Shown here piece after piece: positions 8,871 to 17,873 of a stretch of DNA of 64,000 nt. The stretch covers positions 62,001 to 126,000 of the forward strand of contig NZ_JABMKZ010000004.1 of assembly GCF_013204855.1 (NCBI RefSeq). Reading direction: 5' to 3'. How positions within the stretch are numbered: the stretch's first letter is position 1; each line of letters starts with the position of its first letter. Under the pieces are notes generated by a model. It searched no databases, was not told the origin of the DNA, and was given only the letters and a program-made list of their open reading frames with translations. Position numbers and translations under genes: made by a program. The DNA comes from Paenibacillus alba. Its GTDB lineage: Bacteria; Bacillota; Bacilli; Paenibacillales; NBRC-103111.

Positions 8871-10277
8871 TTAAAATCTAAAATATAAGAACGGGTTGTA
8901 GGTTTCATTGACCAAGTACGCTGTTGAAAGAATCAATAAACTGAAATAAACCGCCTGAGCCACGATAACACCTGACATGTTCAACTTGCCTTTGAGGTAA
9001 TGAAAAGCTCTTATGGGAAGCGGTGTTGCGCAAATGGCCAAAACCATCAACAATACGATATTCGTCGATAAATAATACAAAGCCTGGCGATTCACAAATT
9101 CATGCGCGCCGAAACCAAACATCGTTCCAATGAATTCCATCGCTACAGAAAGCTGTTCGAATTCAAAGAGCACCCATCCGACAATCACGATCGTCATTGT
9201 ATAGAGATGTCCTACAAAGTTAGGTCTATGCGTAAGCCATTTTAGTAAAAACAGCTTTTCAATCTTTACAAATAAACCAAAGTATAAGCCCCATAGAACG
9301 AAATTCCAGCTTGCCCCGTGCCATAAACCGGTCAGCAGCCATACTACGAACAGATTTCGGAAATGCTGCCGCTTCCCTGCTCGATTACCCCCAAGCGGGA
9401 TGTAGACATACTCACGAAACCAGGTGCCCAGTGAGATGTGCCATCTGCGCCAGAACTCCGTTACGCTTTTGGATATATAGGGATAATTGAAGTTCTCCAT
9501 GAAAGTAAACCCGAACATCTTACCCAGCCCCCGTGCCATATCTGAATATCCACTAAAGTCAAAATATATTTGGAAGGTAAAGGCCAAGATGCCGAGCCAT
9601 GCTGAAAGTACCGTAAGATCGTCCATCGGCGTTGCTTTCACACTCGTCCAAAGCAGTCCAATATTATTAGCAAGCAGTACTTTTTTGGCAAGCCCTCTAA
9701 TGAATAATTCAGCACCTTCCCCAAACTGATTCAAAGTCACTTTCCTTTCATTCAACTGCTTGGAAATATCGCCATATTTCACGATCGGACCCGCAACAAG
9801 CTGTGGGAACATCGTGACATAGGAACCAAAAGAGATCATATTCTTCTGTGCAGGTATTTTATCCCGATAGACATCTACAATGTAAGACATCGTCTGAAAG
9901 GTATAAAAGGATATTCCTATTGGAAGCGGAAGAGCTGTTACATGAATATTCAAGTGGAATAGTTGATTGATATTATCTACGACAAACCCATAGTATTTGA
10001 AGAAACAAAGTATCCCTATGCTAACGACCAAGGAATTGATCAATATCGCTTGAGCAATCCGCATATGACTTCTATACTTCTCAATCAGCAAACCGTTCAT
10101 AAAGTCGAAACCCGTAGAAAAGATCATGATGAGTATATATAGCGGTTCACCCCATGCATAGAACACCAAGCTTACGACGAGCAGGATAAAGTTCCGAAGA
10201 ACATTAGGTGAGACGTAGTAAACAAGAAGCGTCAGAGGCAGAAACAAGAAAAGAAAGATAAGACTACTAAATACCAC
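8871..10277 (-). CDS. MBOAT O-acyltransferase (AlgI/DltB/PatA-like)
   Basis: A 468-residue polytopic membrane protein of the MBOAT family that moves acetyl groups across the membrane for O-acetylation of a cell-surface polymer. Hallmarks: the AlgI-type PLPIGISFYTFQTMSYIVDVYR segment, YFDFSGYSDMARGLGKMFGF, WRRWHISLGTWFREYVYIPLGGN, and the invariant histidine in LLTGLWHGASWNFVLWG. The GTG at 10277 is chosen because AGGAGG lies about 10 nt upstream; extending to 10340 would overlap the preceding gene. Twenty-six bp separate it from the SGNH lipoprotein gene and 41 bp from the CTG start proposed for the DHHW gene, so the four genes form one operon. The modified polymer (peptidoglycan, teichoic acid or exopolysaccharide) cannot be told. 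Confidence 0.92.
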   Translation of the reverse strand: MVFSSLIFLFLFLPLTLLVYYVSPNVLRNFILLVVSLVFYAWGEPLYILIMIFSTGFDFMNGLLIEKYRSHMRIAQAILINSLVVSIGILCFFKYYGFVVDNINQLFHLNIHVTALPLPIGISFYTFQTMSYIVDVYRDKIPAQKNMISFGSYVTMFPQLVAGPIVKYGDISKQLNERKVTLNQFGEGAELFIRGLAKKVLLANNIGLLWTSVKATPMDDLTVLSAWLGILAFTFQIYFDFSGYSDMARGLGKMFGFTFMENFNYPYISKSVTEFWRRWHISLGTWFREYVYIPLGGNRAGKRQHFRNLFVVWLLTGLWHGASWNFVLWGLYFGLFVKIEKLFLLKWLTHRPNFVGHLYTMTIVIVGWVLFEFEQLSVAMEFIGTMFGFGAHEFVNRQALYYLSTNIVLLMVLAICATPLPIRAFHYLKGKLNMSGVIVAQAVYFSLLILSTAYLVNETYNPFLYFRF

Positions 10278-10303
10278 CGTTCTACTACCTCCTAACAAAA
10301 CGC

Positions 10304-10972
10304 CTATTTCACTTGATCTTTCAAAAAGTCTAATAAACACGTGTAATATTCTGCTTTGAAATGGATGCCATCCTTATCGTGCAAGTTTTGATTCGATTGA
10401 AATATCGGAGATAAATCAATGAATTTCACTTGTTTCTTTGCAGCTAGTTCCTGCAGTCCCTTATTATAATCATTGATAGTTGTATAACGAGGTTCTACTT
10501 TCTCTGCCTCCGCTGTAACCGGTGTTACCGAAACTATCATAATGTTGGCATTTGGCAGCTTCCCTTTGATTCTATCGATCAATATCGCGTATTGCGTCAG
10601 CGCAAATTCCTTGGGATTGTCAGTCGGCCATAAGATATCATCAGACCCCAAATGAATAAATACATTTTTCGGGTTTTTGCTTGCCAGAACATCAACGTCA
10701 TCCCCCTCCAAGACGATAAAAGCCGTTGCACCGGCTTTCCCCATCACATTCGCGTCAGCCAGAATCCCGTGGAAGGACAGTCCTTCGGTGATCGAATCTC
10801 CCATAAATACACTTGTTTTAAAAATGGATTTATACGATTTATCCTCTGTCGTGGCATTTGCAGATTGTTGGTCATTGGCCCCAGAGGCCTGTTCGCCTTT
10901 TTGATTTCCGCAGGCTGCGAGGGATATAGTGATAATACCGATAAGCAGCATGACAATATACTTTTTAAACAT
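10304..10972 (-). CDS. SGNH/GDSL-type hydrolase lipoprotein
   Basis: A 222-residue lipoprotein with signal helix and lipobox (ISLAAC21). The mature domain is SGNH-type: block I GDSIT with the catalytic serine, block II glycine in MGKAGATA, block III LGSDD (the usual N of GxND is replaced, G-S-D-D), and block V DGIHF with Asp-His. The family comprises esterases and O-acetyltransferases of cell-wall sugars. First gene of the acetylation operon, so it may be the acetyltransferase acting with the MBOAT protein, or an esterase trimming its product. AGAGGAAG precedes the ATG. Confidence 0.88.
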   Translation of the reverse strand: MFKKYIVMLLIGIITISLAACGNQKGEQASGANDQQSANATTEDKSYKSIFKTSVFMGDSITEGLSFHGILADANVMGKAGATAFIVLEGDDVDVLASKNPKNVFIHLGSDDILWPTDNPKEFALTQYAILIDRIKGKLPNANIMIVSVTPVTAEAEKVEPRYTTINDYNKGLQELAAKKQVKFIDLSPIFQSNQNLHDKDGIHFKAEYYTCLLDFLKDQVK

Positions 10973-11090
10973 TTCAAATCTTCCTCTCTTTTTTAAGTTG
11001 TTGTGCTTCCTCTTATAAGCGTTATCTTAATTGAGGCAGATGAAGTTAAAGCCAAGTAGAAATAAAGATGAGATGAAGTTTATGCAAAAA

Positions 11091-11137
11091 AACCACCTTC
11101 CAAGACGATGTTAAAAACACGTCGCGAAAAGTGGTTA
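11091..11137 (-). terminator. Terminator of the sensor-kinase operon
   Basis: Outer arms AACCAC/GTGGTT with an inner GACG/CGTC pairing, followed on the minus strand by T7. It lies 9 bp past the stop of the histidine kinase gene and separates it from the acetylation operon. Confidence 0.6.
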
Positions 11138-11145
11138 ATAAGTGC

Positions 11146-12972
11146 CTAGGCTTTTTTGATCAAATAGAAGAAAAACAAAACCCCGTCTTCTGTGTTCGCC
11201 GCGCCGTATGGCGCACCATGTAATTCCAAAATATTTTTGGAAATAGCAAGACCTAATCCGGTTCCGCCTTGTATGCGGTGGCGTGACGTATCTCCACGAT
11301 AGAAGCGGTCCCATACTTTATCTAGCTGATATGCGGGAATGTGAGCCCCCTTGTTTTCAATACACACCTTAACTTGATCTTGTTCTTCAGTGATTGAAAT
11401 GAAAATGTGTTCTTGTTTTGGTGTATAGCGTATCGCATTGGTTAGAAAATTGGTAAGAACTTGCTCGATTCGATGTTGATTTGCCATGACTTCAACGTTT
11501 GCAAGCTCGATATGCACATGAAGTTGTTTACTGCTGAATTCCACAGATAATTTTTCACAAATTTCCTCAATGAGCTTATCGATGCTAAATGGATCCATCT
11601 TCAATGTATACGTGCCTGATTCAAACTTGGCCAACTCAAGCATATCTACAATCAACAGATCCATTTTATCCACTTCTTTGTCCATCGCTTCGAAATAATG
11701 ATCTTTTTTATGTGCAGCAACGCCATCTTTCAGAATCGAGATACAACTTTTCATAACACTAAGGGGCGTCTTTAGCTCGTGAGATACCCCTGAAATAAAT
11801 TCCCTTCGTGTGCGTTCTAATTGCTTTTCTTTCTCAATGTCCTTCTGCAACTGTTCGATATAGGAATGCAGAGTTTGGGAAAGCGAATTGATACTTTGAG
11901 ACAAGTCACCAATTTCATCATCGGATCGAATTTCAATTGTTTCCGAAAAATCTAAGCTTGCAATCCTTTTAGTCATCTTATTGATTTGCAGCAAGGGTTT
12001 CGCAATCTTTCTAGAATAGTACAAAGCAGCAAGAATAATGAGAAACATAACTATAGCAATCAAGTACACATAATAATCTTGGAGCATCTGTACGGCTTCA
12101 TCAACAGGTTGCAGCGAGGCTATCGAAAAAATATAACTAAATGTACCATCTTCTTCTTTAATCGGGTCAATGAACAGCTTGTATTTCACTTCGTTTTGCG
12201 TAAAATCAAGAATTTGCAAGGAATCATAGCTGTATTTCGGATCATCGAATAGTAAAGCAGCTTGAAAATCCTTCAATTTGTCCATATACAAGCTATTGGT
12301 ATAAATAAAACTTGAGGATTCACTTCCATTTGGGAATTGAACTTTGGTAATTATACCGTGAAGTAATATCTCGGGAGATATGGATTTAACTGTGTTTGAA
12401 TTTTCATTTTCCGATTGAAGCCAGTATATCTTTTTGGAAATTTTCTCATTCTCCCAATACATATTGGTTTCTTCTCCCACCAATTGTACAAGATAAGGAA
12501 TTAACGTCAGGTCCTTCTTATATGCTGAAATAGAAACACGTGCTTTGGTGGTCAAAAGGAGTTTCGCTGAACTTGGAACGCTCGTTATAACCTCATTAAT
12601 GTTCATCAAATGGTAGAGCGGAATGGTCATCGTCTTACCAGATAACTCCTTGTTCGATTTAATTGCATCCATCTTGACTTCCACATAGAAATCATTCACA
12701 TTTTTTAAATTCCCTAGGCTATCTAATGTCGTAATCCATGTAGTATTTTGCCTATAAAAATCCTGCTCCAGCTTTTGAATTGCAAGTACATTCCCGCCAC
12801 TTTTTAAATAATCATCTTTAAAAGATTGGATATTGGCTTTAAGGTCATTCACTTTTCTGTTAGCATAGTATTCCTTGAAAAAAATCGTTTGCCCAAGATA
12901 AATCGTAGCTAATATAAATAAACATAACAGGGTGGTTAGCGTAAATAATTTAGATACAATGCTCATTCTCAT
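11146..12972 (-). CDS. Membrane sensor histidine kinase
   Basis: A 608-residue two-component sensor. TM1 about 9-28, a large extracytoplasmic sensing region 29-300 without a recognised fold, TM2 301-319, HAMP 320-372, coiled linker, HisKA with phospho-acceptor H398 (SGVSHELKTPLSV), and HATPase_c with N-box N508, G1, F-box WDRFY and G2 GGTGLGLAIS (569-578). In G1 the usual DxG is ENKG (539-542), so the adenine-contacting aspartate is replaced; such variants exist in active kinases. Its ATG overlaps the stop of the response regulator gene (ATGA), giving coupled translation. The signal is unknown; proximity to the acetylation operon suggests a cell-envelope signal, but this is inference. Confidence 0.93.
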   Translation of the reverse strand: MRMSIVSKLFTLTTLLCLFILATIYLGQTIFFKEYYANRKVNDLKANIQSFKDDYLKSGGNVLAIQKLEQDFYRQNTTWITTLDSLGNLKNVNDFYVEVKMDAIKSNKELSGKTMTIPLYHLMNINEVITSVPSSAKLLLTTKARVSISAYKKDLTLIPYLVQLVGEETNMYWENEKISKKIYWLQSENENSNTVKSISPEILLHGIITKVQFPNGSESSSFIYTNSLYMDKLKDFQAALLFDDPKYSYDSLQILDFTQNEVKYKLFIDPIKEEDGTFSYIFSIASLQPVDEAVQMLQDYYVYLIAIVMFLIILAALYYSRKIAKPLLQINKMTKRIASLDFSETIEIRSDDEIGDLSQSINSLSQTLHSYIEQLQKDIEKEKQLERTRREFISGVSHELKTPLSVMKSCISILKDGVAAHKKDHYFEAMDKEVDKMDLLIVDMLELAKFESGTYTLKMDPFSIDKLIEEICEKLSVEFSSKQLHVHIELANVEVMANQHRIEQVLTNFLTNAIRYTPKQEHIFISITEEQDQVKVCIENKGAHIPAYQLDKVWDRFYRGDTSRHRIQGGTGLGLAISKNILELHGAPYGAANTEDGVLFFFYLIKKA

Positions 12973-13673
12973 GCATTACCCTCGAACTTATAGCCTGTCC
13001 TGACAATTGTAGTAATTAGTTTGGATTTATTCCCAAGCTTACTTCTTAGGTTACGGATATGGGTGTTGACTGTGCGATCATCTCCCTCGTATTCATAACC
13101 CCAAATTTTCGTGATGATCTGATCTCTTGAAATCACATTGCCTTTGTTTTGCATGAGATAGGCTAAGATCTGGAACTCCGTATATGTCAGATAGACCTGC
13201 TCCCCCTCAATGGTTAGCGTACGGGAAGGGAAGTGCATCCGAATCCCAAAAGCAGTTAAGGTATCACTATTTGACTGCGATAAAGAAGCATCCGATAGTC
13301 GCTTTTCCCGATTCCTGCTATCAATCAATCTTCTGGCTCTAGCTAATAAGACAGCTGGCCGATATGGTTTAGTTACATAATCATCTGCACCTAACTCAAA
13401 TCCGAGCAAAGTATCATCTTCATCTACTCGCGCCGTCAACATAATGATTGGAACATTGGATGACTTCCGGATTCGTCTACATACAGACCACCCATCCAAT
13501 TCAGGCAGCATGACATCAAGAATAATCAAATGAATTTCATGCTTTTGAAATAACGTTAATGCCTCTTTCCCATCTACTGCTTCTAATACCTGATACCCTT
13601 CATTCAGAAAATAATCTTTAATGATTTCACGCAAAATATCTTCGTCTTCTACGATCAAAATTGTTTTTTGCAT
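12969..13673 (-). CDS. OmpR/PhoB-family response regulator
   Basis: A 234-residue regulator with receiver domain 1-120 (acidic pocket E9-D10, phospho-acceptor D53 in LIILDVMLPELDGW, T80, K102) and a winged-helix OmpR output domain about 135-232 (LTYTEFQILAYLMQNKGNVISRD, TVNTHIRNLRSKLG). AGGAGC lies 7-8 nt before the ATG. It is the first gene of the pair with the sensor kinase and should activate or repress promoters carrying direct repeats; none was identified with certainty nearby. Confidence 0.94.
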   Translation of the reverse strand: MQKTILIVEDEDILREIIKDYFLNEGYQVLEAVDGKEALTLFQKHEIHLIILDVMLPELDGWSVCRRIRKSSNVPIIMLTARVDEDDTLLGFELGADDYVTKPYRPAVLLARARRLIDSRNREKRLSDASLSQSNSDTLTAFGIRMHFPSRTLTIEGEQVYLTYTEFQILAYLMQNKGNVISRDQIITKIWGYEYEGDDRTVNTHIRNLRSKLGNKSKLITTIVRTGYKFEGNA

Positions 13674-13795
13674 CTAATTGCTCCTACGATCTTTTTGGAT
13701 AACTTCTTATAATTTTACCTGCTGAAAGGTTTTTCATAAATTATTTATATCATAGCCAAATAAAGTTGGTGTAAAGATAATTTGGGCTAGTTCTA

Positions 13796-14158
13796 ATGAT
13801 CTTCACTTTTGCCTTTCCAGATTCGCTTCTGCTGCCAGAAGTAGAGTATAGTAACGAGAGAGCGAAGCTTGCCATAGGCCAAACAACGATTCTGCTGTTC
13901 CCGGATGAGGCGTTTGAGAAATTTACAGGTTCAAAAATCGCAGATACTTCCCATAGCGCAGAAGTAATATTTTCCATTGGCGCTGACAGCAGAGAAGAAG
14001 TAGATGCCTTTATTCAAAAAGTAGAGTTTGCCGGAGGAAGCATCTTTGACAAGCCGAGTGAAACTGACGGCTGGATGTACGGCGCAGGATTTGCCGACCT
14101 GGACGGTCACCGCTGGAACCTGCTGTACATGGATTCGAGCAAAATGCCGAAACGCTAA
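13796..14158 (+). pseudogene. VOC-family (glyoxalase-like) protein, N-terminally truncated
   Basis: The 120 codons match the C-terminal two thirds of a VOC protein of the YycE/extradiol type: TTILLFPDEAFEKFTG, DTSHSAEVIFSIGADSREEVD, a glycine-rich FAGGSIFDKPSE and the closing GFADLDGHRWNLLYMD. A normal member has about 45 further residues forming the first beta-alpha-beta unit; upstream sequence does not encode them in any frame, and there is no ribosome site. It is therefore a remnant, probably left by a deletion between the response-regulator promoter and this gene. Confidence 0.7.
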
Positions 14159-14245
14159 TTGGGCAACGCCCGTGTCACTGCTCCCGTCGTTCGTCAGATT
14201 GTTCCATTACCACGCCGACCACGCTCCTCTCCATGGTTCATAAAT

Positions 14246-14273
14246 AAACCCAGCGCATTAACGCGCTGGGTTT
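14246..14273. terminator. Bidirectional terminator hairpin
   Basis: Perfect 11-bp stem AAACCCAGCGC with loop ATTAAC between the VOC remnant and the convergent solute-binding protein gene, which ends 8 bp away. Confidence 0.8.
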
Positions 14274-14280
14274 ATCAACA

Positions 14281-15840
14281 TTATTTTTTGGCAGCTTGCG
14301 AACGGTCATAGGCTGATTTGTACACGCCAACGACCTTGTCAACGCCAATTTTTTTCAATTCATCCACGTACGTGTTCCACTCGCCCAAATCGCGCTGTCC
14401 CGTAATAAATTTGGCAAGCGCTTGGTCGCGCGTTTTTTGCAGCGTCTGACCGACAGTCGACACAACTTCCAACTCTTGCTGGGTCAACGCCGGACGAGGC
14501 TGCTGCTTGCTGTCATAGTTGACCGCTTGCTTATAAGCATCCTGCAGTTCTGGAGATGACAAGGATAAATGCGCGTCGTAATCGAACCACGTGTACGTGC
14601 CGTCTGTGGAAAGGCCAGTTTTCTTGCGCATATCGGACACGTCAGCGTAGTTGCTGGTAAATTTCTTTTTACCGTTATCGTCGCTGTACGTTTCGCCTGG
14701 CTTACCCCAACTCACCAGATCTAGCCCTTCCTTCGTATAGAAGAAATCCATATAGTGCATGATGTCTTTAATATTTTTGGAAGTCGATGTGAGCATGATA
14801 CCATTTTCCAAAAATTGCGTGTAAGCATTCTTTTGCAGTCCCCCCGGCCAGCCAGCTGGAGTCGGCATAAACAGCAAGTTATAGGACGGATTTTGCTTAC
14901 GCATCGGCAAGTTATAGAAATCCACACGGCTAATATAGTCCGCTGTCACAAACGAACGTTCCGTAGACATCAAATCCTGCCATTGCTTCGTATCGATCGT
15001 CAGAAAATCAGGCGGAATCAAGCCCTCTTTATAAAATTTGTTCAAATATGTGATCATTTTCTTGAAATTTTCTTCGATCGGACCATAGCGCCATTCTTTT
15101 TTATCAAAGTCAAAATAAACATCGTTCGCGCCGTCATCACTGCCGGTACCGAACGCCGGGGCAAAGTTGCGCAGGTAGATCAGCCCTTGCCGCCAAGACA
15201 GCGGATAACTGTCCGGGTAAGCCCGCTTCAACGTTTTCAGCACCGTGTACAGCTCATCCCAGTTCGTCGGCGCCGTCAGCCCGTTCTTCTTGAATACGTC
15301 TTCACGGTACATCCAGTTCATCCGGTTCGTCTCTCCGATCCCATGGTTCGGAAATACGTACATTTTGCCGTCGGATGATATGGCATTTTGTGTATCCGTC
15401 GGGAATTGTTCCATCCATTTTTTCAAATTCGGCATGTCATTCATGTAATCGAGAATGTTGACAAGCGCGCCTTGCTGCCCGAACTTATCGGCTGTTTTCT
15501 TGCTTTGCGTGTAGAGCATATCCGGCATATTCCCTGAAGCGACGGTCAAATTCAAAGCATTGTCCAGCTGCGCATCAGGCGGAACCTGCACGTTCAACGT
15601 GACCCCTGTTTTCTCCTTAATGTATTTCCAGACCGGCCAATCCTTGTTGTACGGCCAGCTCGCGTTCGAATAATCGAGAAAGGTGAACGTATGCTCTTTA
15701 ATAGGAGCAGCGGAGGCTTTATCGGCAGGTGCGGCCGAGCCGCCTGCCGGCGTGGGGCTTTCCCCTGATTGGCTGGAGCAGCCTGAAACAACAGCTACGG
15801 TCAGCGCTGCGGTTAGCGCCCAATTGAGAGTCTTTTTCAT
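14281..15840 (-). CDS. Extracellular solute-binding lipoprotein of a carbohydrate ABC importer (LplA/YtcQ type)
   Basis: A 519-residue lipoprotein: hydrophobic signal and lipobox VVSGC, then a long low-complexity Ala/Pro linker and a family-1 binding fold. The start at 15840 is chosen because AGGGAG lies 10 nt upstream; the TTG at 15849 is too close to that site. Conserved pieces include the WPYNKDWPVWKYIKEKTGV opening and the GMLPDMLYT-like segment. Last gene of the operon oxidoreductase-permease-permease-binding protein. Family members capture oligosaccharides or glycosides from plant polymers; the ligand is not predictable. Terminated by the hairpin at 14246-14273. Confidence 0.92.
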   Translation of the reverse strand: MKKTLNWALTAALTVAVVSGCSSQSGESPTPAGGSAAPADKASAAPIKEHTFTFLDYSNASWPYNKDWPVWKYIKEKTGVTLNVQVPPDAQLDNALNLTVASGNMPDMLYTQSKKTADKFGQQGALVNILDYMNDMPNLKKWMEQFPTDTQNAISSDGKMYVFPNHGIGETNRMNWMYREDVFKKNGLTAPTNWDELYTVLKTLKRAYPDSYPLSWRQGLIYLRNFAPAFGTGSDDGANDVYFDFDKKEWRYGPIEENFKKMITYLNKFYKEGLIPPDFLTIDTKQWQDLMSTERSFVTADYISRVDFYNLPMRKQNPSYNLLFMPTPAGWPGGLQKNAYTQFLENGIMLTSTSKNIKDIMHYMDFFYTKEGLDLVSWGKPGETYSDDNGKKKFTSNYADVSDMRKKTGLSTDGTYTWFDYDAHLSLSSPELQDAYKQAVNYDSKQQPRPALTQQELEVVSTVGQTLQKTRDQALAKFITGQRDLGEWNTYVDELKKIGVDKVVGVYKSAYDRSQAAKK

Positions 15841-15874
15841 AGCGATCAATCTCCCTTTTCACTGGTTTAGTGGA

Positions 15875-16738
15875 CTAGCCTTTTACTGATCCGATTAAAG
15901 CTCCCTTAACAAAATACTTCTGCAAAAACGGATACACCAAAAGAATAGGAACCGTTGACACGATAATGGTGGCATACTTCAGCGGCTCATCGAGCACCTG
16001 GTTGTCACCGACGTTGCTGCCGCCGTTCAAGACCATTTGCGACGCCATGACAATGTTGCGAAGCACAACCTGCAGCGGATACAGCTGGTCGTTGCGCAAA
16101 TATAACAGCGCTGAATAGAAGTTGTTCCAAATGCCGACGGCATAGAAAAGACCGATCGTAGCCAGCGAAGCGGCGGATAGCGGCAGCACGATGCGGGCGA
16201 AGATGCCGATGTCGGTAAGCCCGTCCAGCTTCCCTGATTCTTCCAGTTCCTTGGGAAGCCCCAGAAAGAACGTCCGCATAATGATGAGGTTCCACGTGCT
16301 GATGACAGACGGGATAATCATTGACCAGAACGTGTCCACTAGCCCGAGGCTTTTTACCACGAGAAAAGTAGGAATCATCCCGCCGTTGAAAAACATCGTG
16401 AACACGATCATCAGCGTCAGCGGCTTGTGGAATACCATCTCTTTTTTCGACAAGGCATAAGCGCCGGCAGCCGTAATGAGCAGGGATAGCGGAGCACCGA
16501 TCACGACGTACAAGATCGTATTGCGGTAGGAAGTCCAAATGCGGTCATCATGCAGGACCACGGAATAAGCGTTTACATTCAGTCCTTTGGGCAGCAAGCT
16601 GATTTCGTTCTTAATGACATATACATCGCTGCTGAGCGACACTGAAATCATGTACAAAAAAGGATAGAGGGTGGCAACAGCGATGCCCAGCAGGAATAAG
16701 CTGATGAGAATACGGGATAGCGACCATTTACGCTTCAA
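15875..16738 (-). CDS. Carbohydrate ABC transporter permease (YtcP/LplC type)
   Basis: A 287-residue inner-membrane permease with six predicted helices and the MalFG EAA loop (ELEESGKLDGLTDIGIFARIVLPLS). The TTG start at 16738 follows AAAGGAGG with 7-nt spacing; a longer frame to 16801 would run into the preceding permease gene without a ribosome site. It carries the N-terminal LYPFLYMISVSLSS and C-terminal PILLVYPFLQKYFVKG segments typical of the LplC group. It pairs with the neighbouring permease (13 bp away). No ATPase gene is in the operon; such systems normally share a general MsmK-like ATPase encoded elsewhere. Confidence 0.93.
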   Translation of the reverse strand: MKRKWSLSRILISLFLLGIAVATLYPFLYMISVSLSSDVYVIKNEISLLPKGLNVNAYSVVLHDDRIWTSYRNTILYVVIGAPLSLLITAAGAYALSKKEMVFHKPLTLMIVFTMFFNGGMIPTFLVVKSLGLVDTFWSMIIPSVISTWNLIIMRTFFLGLPKELEESGKLDGLTDIGIFARIVLPLSAASLATIGLFYAVGIWNNFYSALLYLRNDQLYPLQVVLRNIVMASQMVLNGGSNVGDNQVLDEPLKYATIIVSTVPILLVYPFLQKYFVKGALIGSVKG

Positions 16739-16751
16739 CTGGCATCCTCCT

Positions 16752-17726
16752 TTACCATAAACTCGTTTCGCTGAACTTACGTCCGGCAAAATTTGCCGCA
16801 TAAATAAAGATCAAGCTGATAACTCCTGTAAATAAATCTACGGCGGTACCATAACTATAATTGCCCAGCGTAAGCCCCATGCGGTATACAAATGTACTGA
16901 AAATATCACCGGCATCATACGTGGCTGGATTCATCAAAAGATAAACTTTCTCGAAGCCGATATCGATAATATGGCCGATATTCAAAATCAGCATAATGAC
17001 CATCGCCGGCATAATGCCCGGAATTGTCACGTTCCAGAGCTGCTTCCAACGGGTCGCACCATCGATGGCCGCCGCCTCATACAGCTGCGGGTCGATGGCT
17101 GTCAACGCCGCTAAAAAAATGATCGAGCCCCAGCCCGCATGCTGCCAAATGTCAGCGAGCACGTAAATCGGCCGAAACCATTGCGGCTGCACGAGCAGAT
17201 TCACCGGCTGCCAGCCGAGCATCTTCACGAAGTGTGCCACGATCCCCGTCGTGGGAGACAGGAACATGACGACCATCCCGATGACGACGACGTTGGAAAT
17301 AAAATGCGGCACATAGCTGACCGTTTGGACAAAACGTTTGAAAAACAAGTTCTTGACTTCATTGAGGCATAACGCAAGGATGACGGGGACAGGGAAGCCA
17401 AATAGAACAGTGGAAACGCCGAGCAGGAACGTATTGCGGAAGAGCTTCAGAAAATCCGGACTTTCGAAAAACATTTTGTAATATTTGAGACCGATCCACG
17501 GACTGGCCCACACGCCTTTGAACAAGTTGTAATCCTTGAAGGAGATAATTAGGCCGAACATCGGCAAGTATTTAAACAACACATAATAGATCAAACATGG
17601 CAGAAATAAAATCAGCAAGTACTTGCTGCGGTTCAGCCGTTTGAGAAAGAGAGTCCGCTTGTTGGACGGCACGCTAATTGGCGGTGCATCAGGCTTGACT
17701 TCAATGGCAGGATTAACCGGCTCCAT
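16752..17726 (-). CDS. Carbohydrate ABC transporter permease (LplB type)
   Basis: A 324-residue permease, partner of the YtcP-type subunit. N-terminal cytoplasmic tail rich in Pro, then six helices, starting YLLILFLPCLIYYVLFKYLPMFG, with the EAA motif YEAAAIDGATRWKQLWNVTIPGI. The start at 17726 is preferred because AAAGAGGGG is 6 nt upstream; ATG 17732 lies directly against that site. The longer frame to 17846 has no ribosome site. The long N-terminal tail before the first helix is usual for LplB proteins. Confidence 0.92.
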   Translation of the reverse strand: MEPVNPAIEVKPDAPPISVPSNKRTLFLKRLNRSKYLLILFLPCLIYYVLFKYLPMFGLIISFKDYNLFKGVWASPWIGLKYYKMFFESPDFLKLFRNTFLLGVSTVLFGFPVPVILALCLNEVKNLFFKRFVQTVSYVPHFISNVVVIGMVVMFLSPTTGIVAHFVKMLGWQPVNLLVQPQWFRPIYVLADIWQHAGWGSIIFLAALTAIDPQLYEAAAIDGATRWKQLWNVTIPGIMPAMVIMLILNIGHIIDIGFEKVYLLMNPATYDAGDIFSTFVYRMGLTLGNYSYGTAVDLFTGVISLIFIYAANFAGRKFSETSLW

Positions 17727-17873
17727 GCGCATCCCCTCTTTCGTCTGGCACCTCCCCATAGGAGTCCGTATTGACATACAACGTACATGCTGGGTGACGG
17801 CGCAAAATGGTGTTAGGGCAAGTGCGCAAATCTTGCGACACTTCATTGGTGATGATGCCTAAGTGAAAACAGC

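Noticed and set aside
14755..15378. 207-codon plus-strand frame opposite the solute-binding protein
   Set aside because: Arg/His-rich shadow of a well supported gene.
16005..16538. 177-codon frame within the permease gene
   Set aside because: Shifted-frame shadow of the permease, with Asp/Arg-rich composition and no start site.
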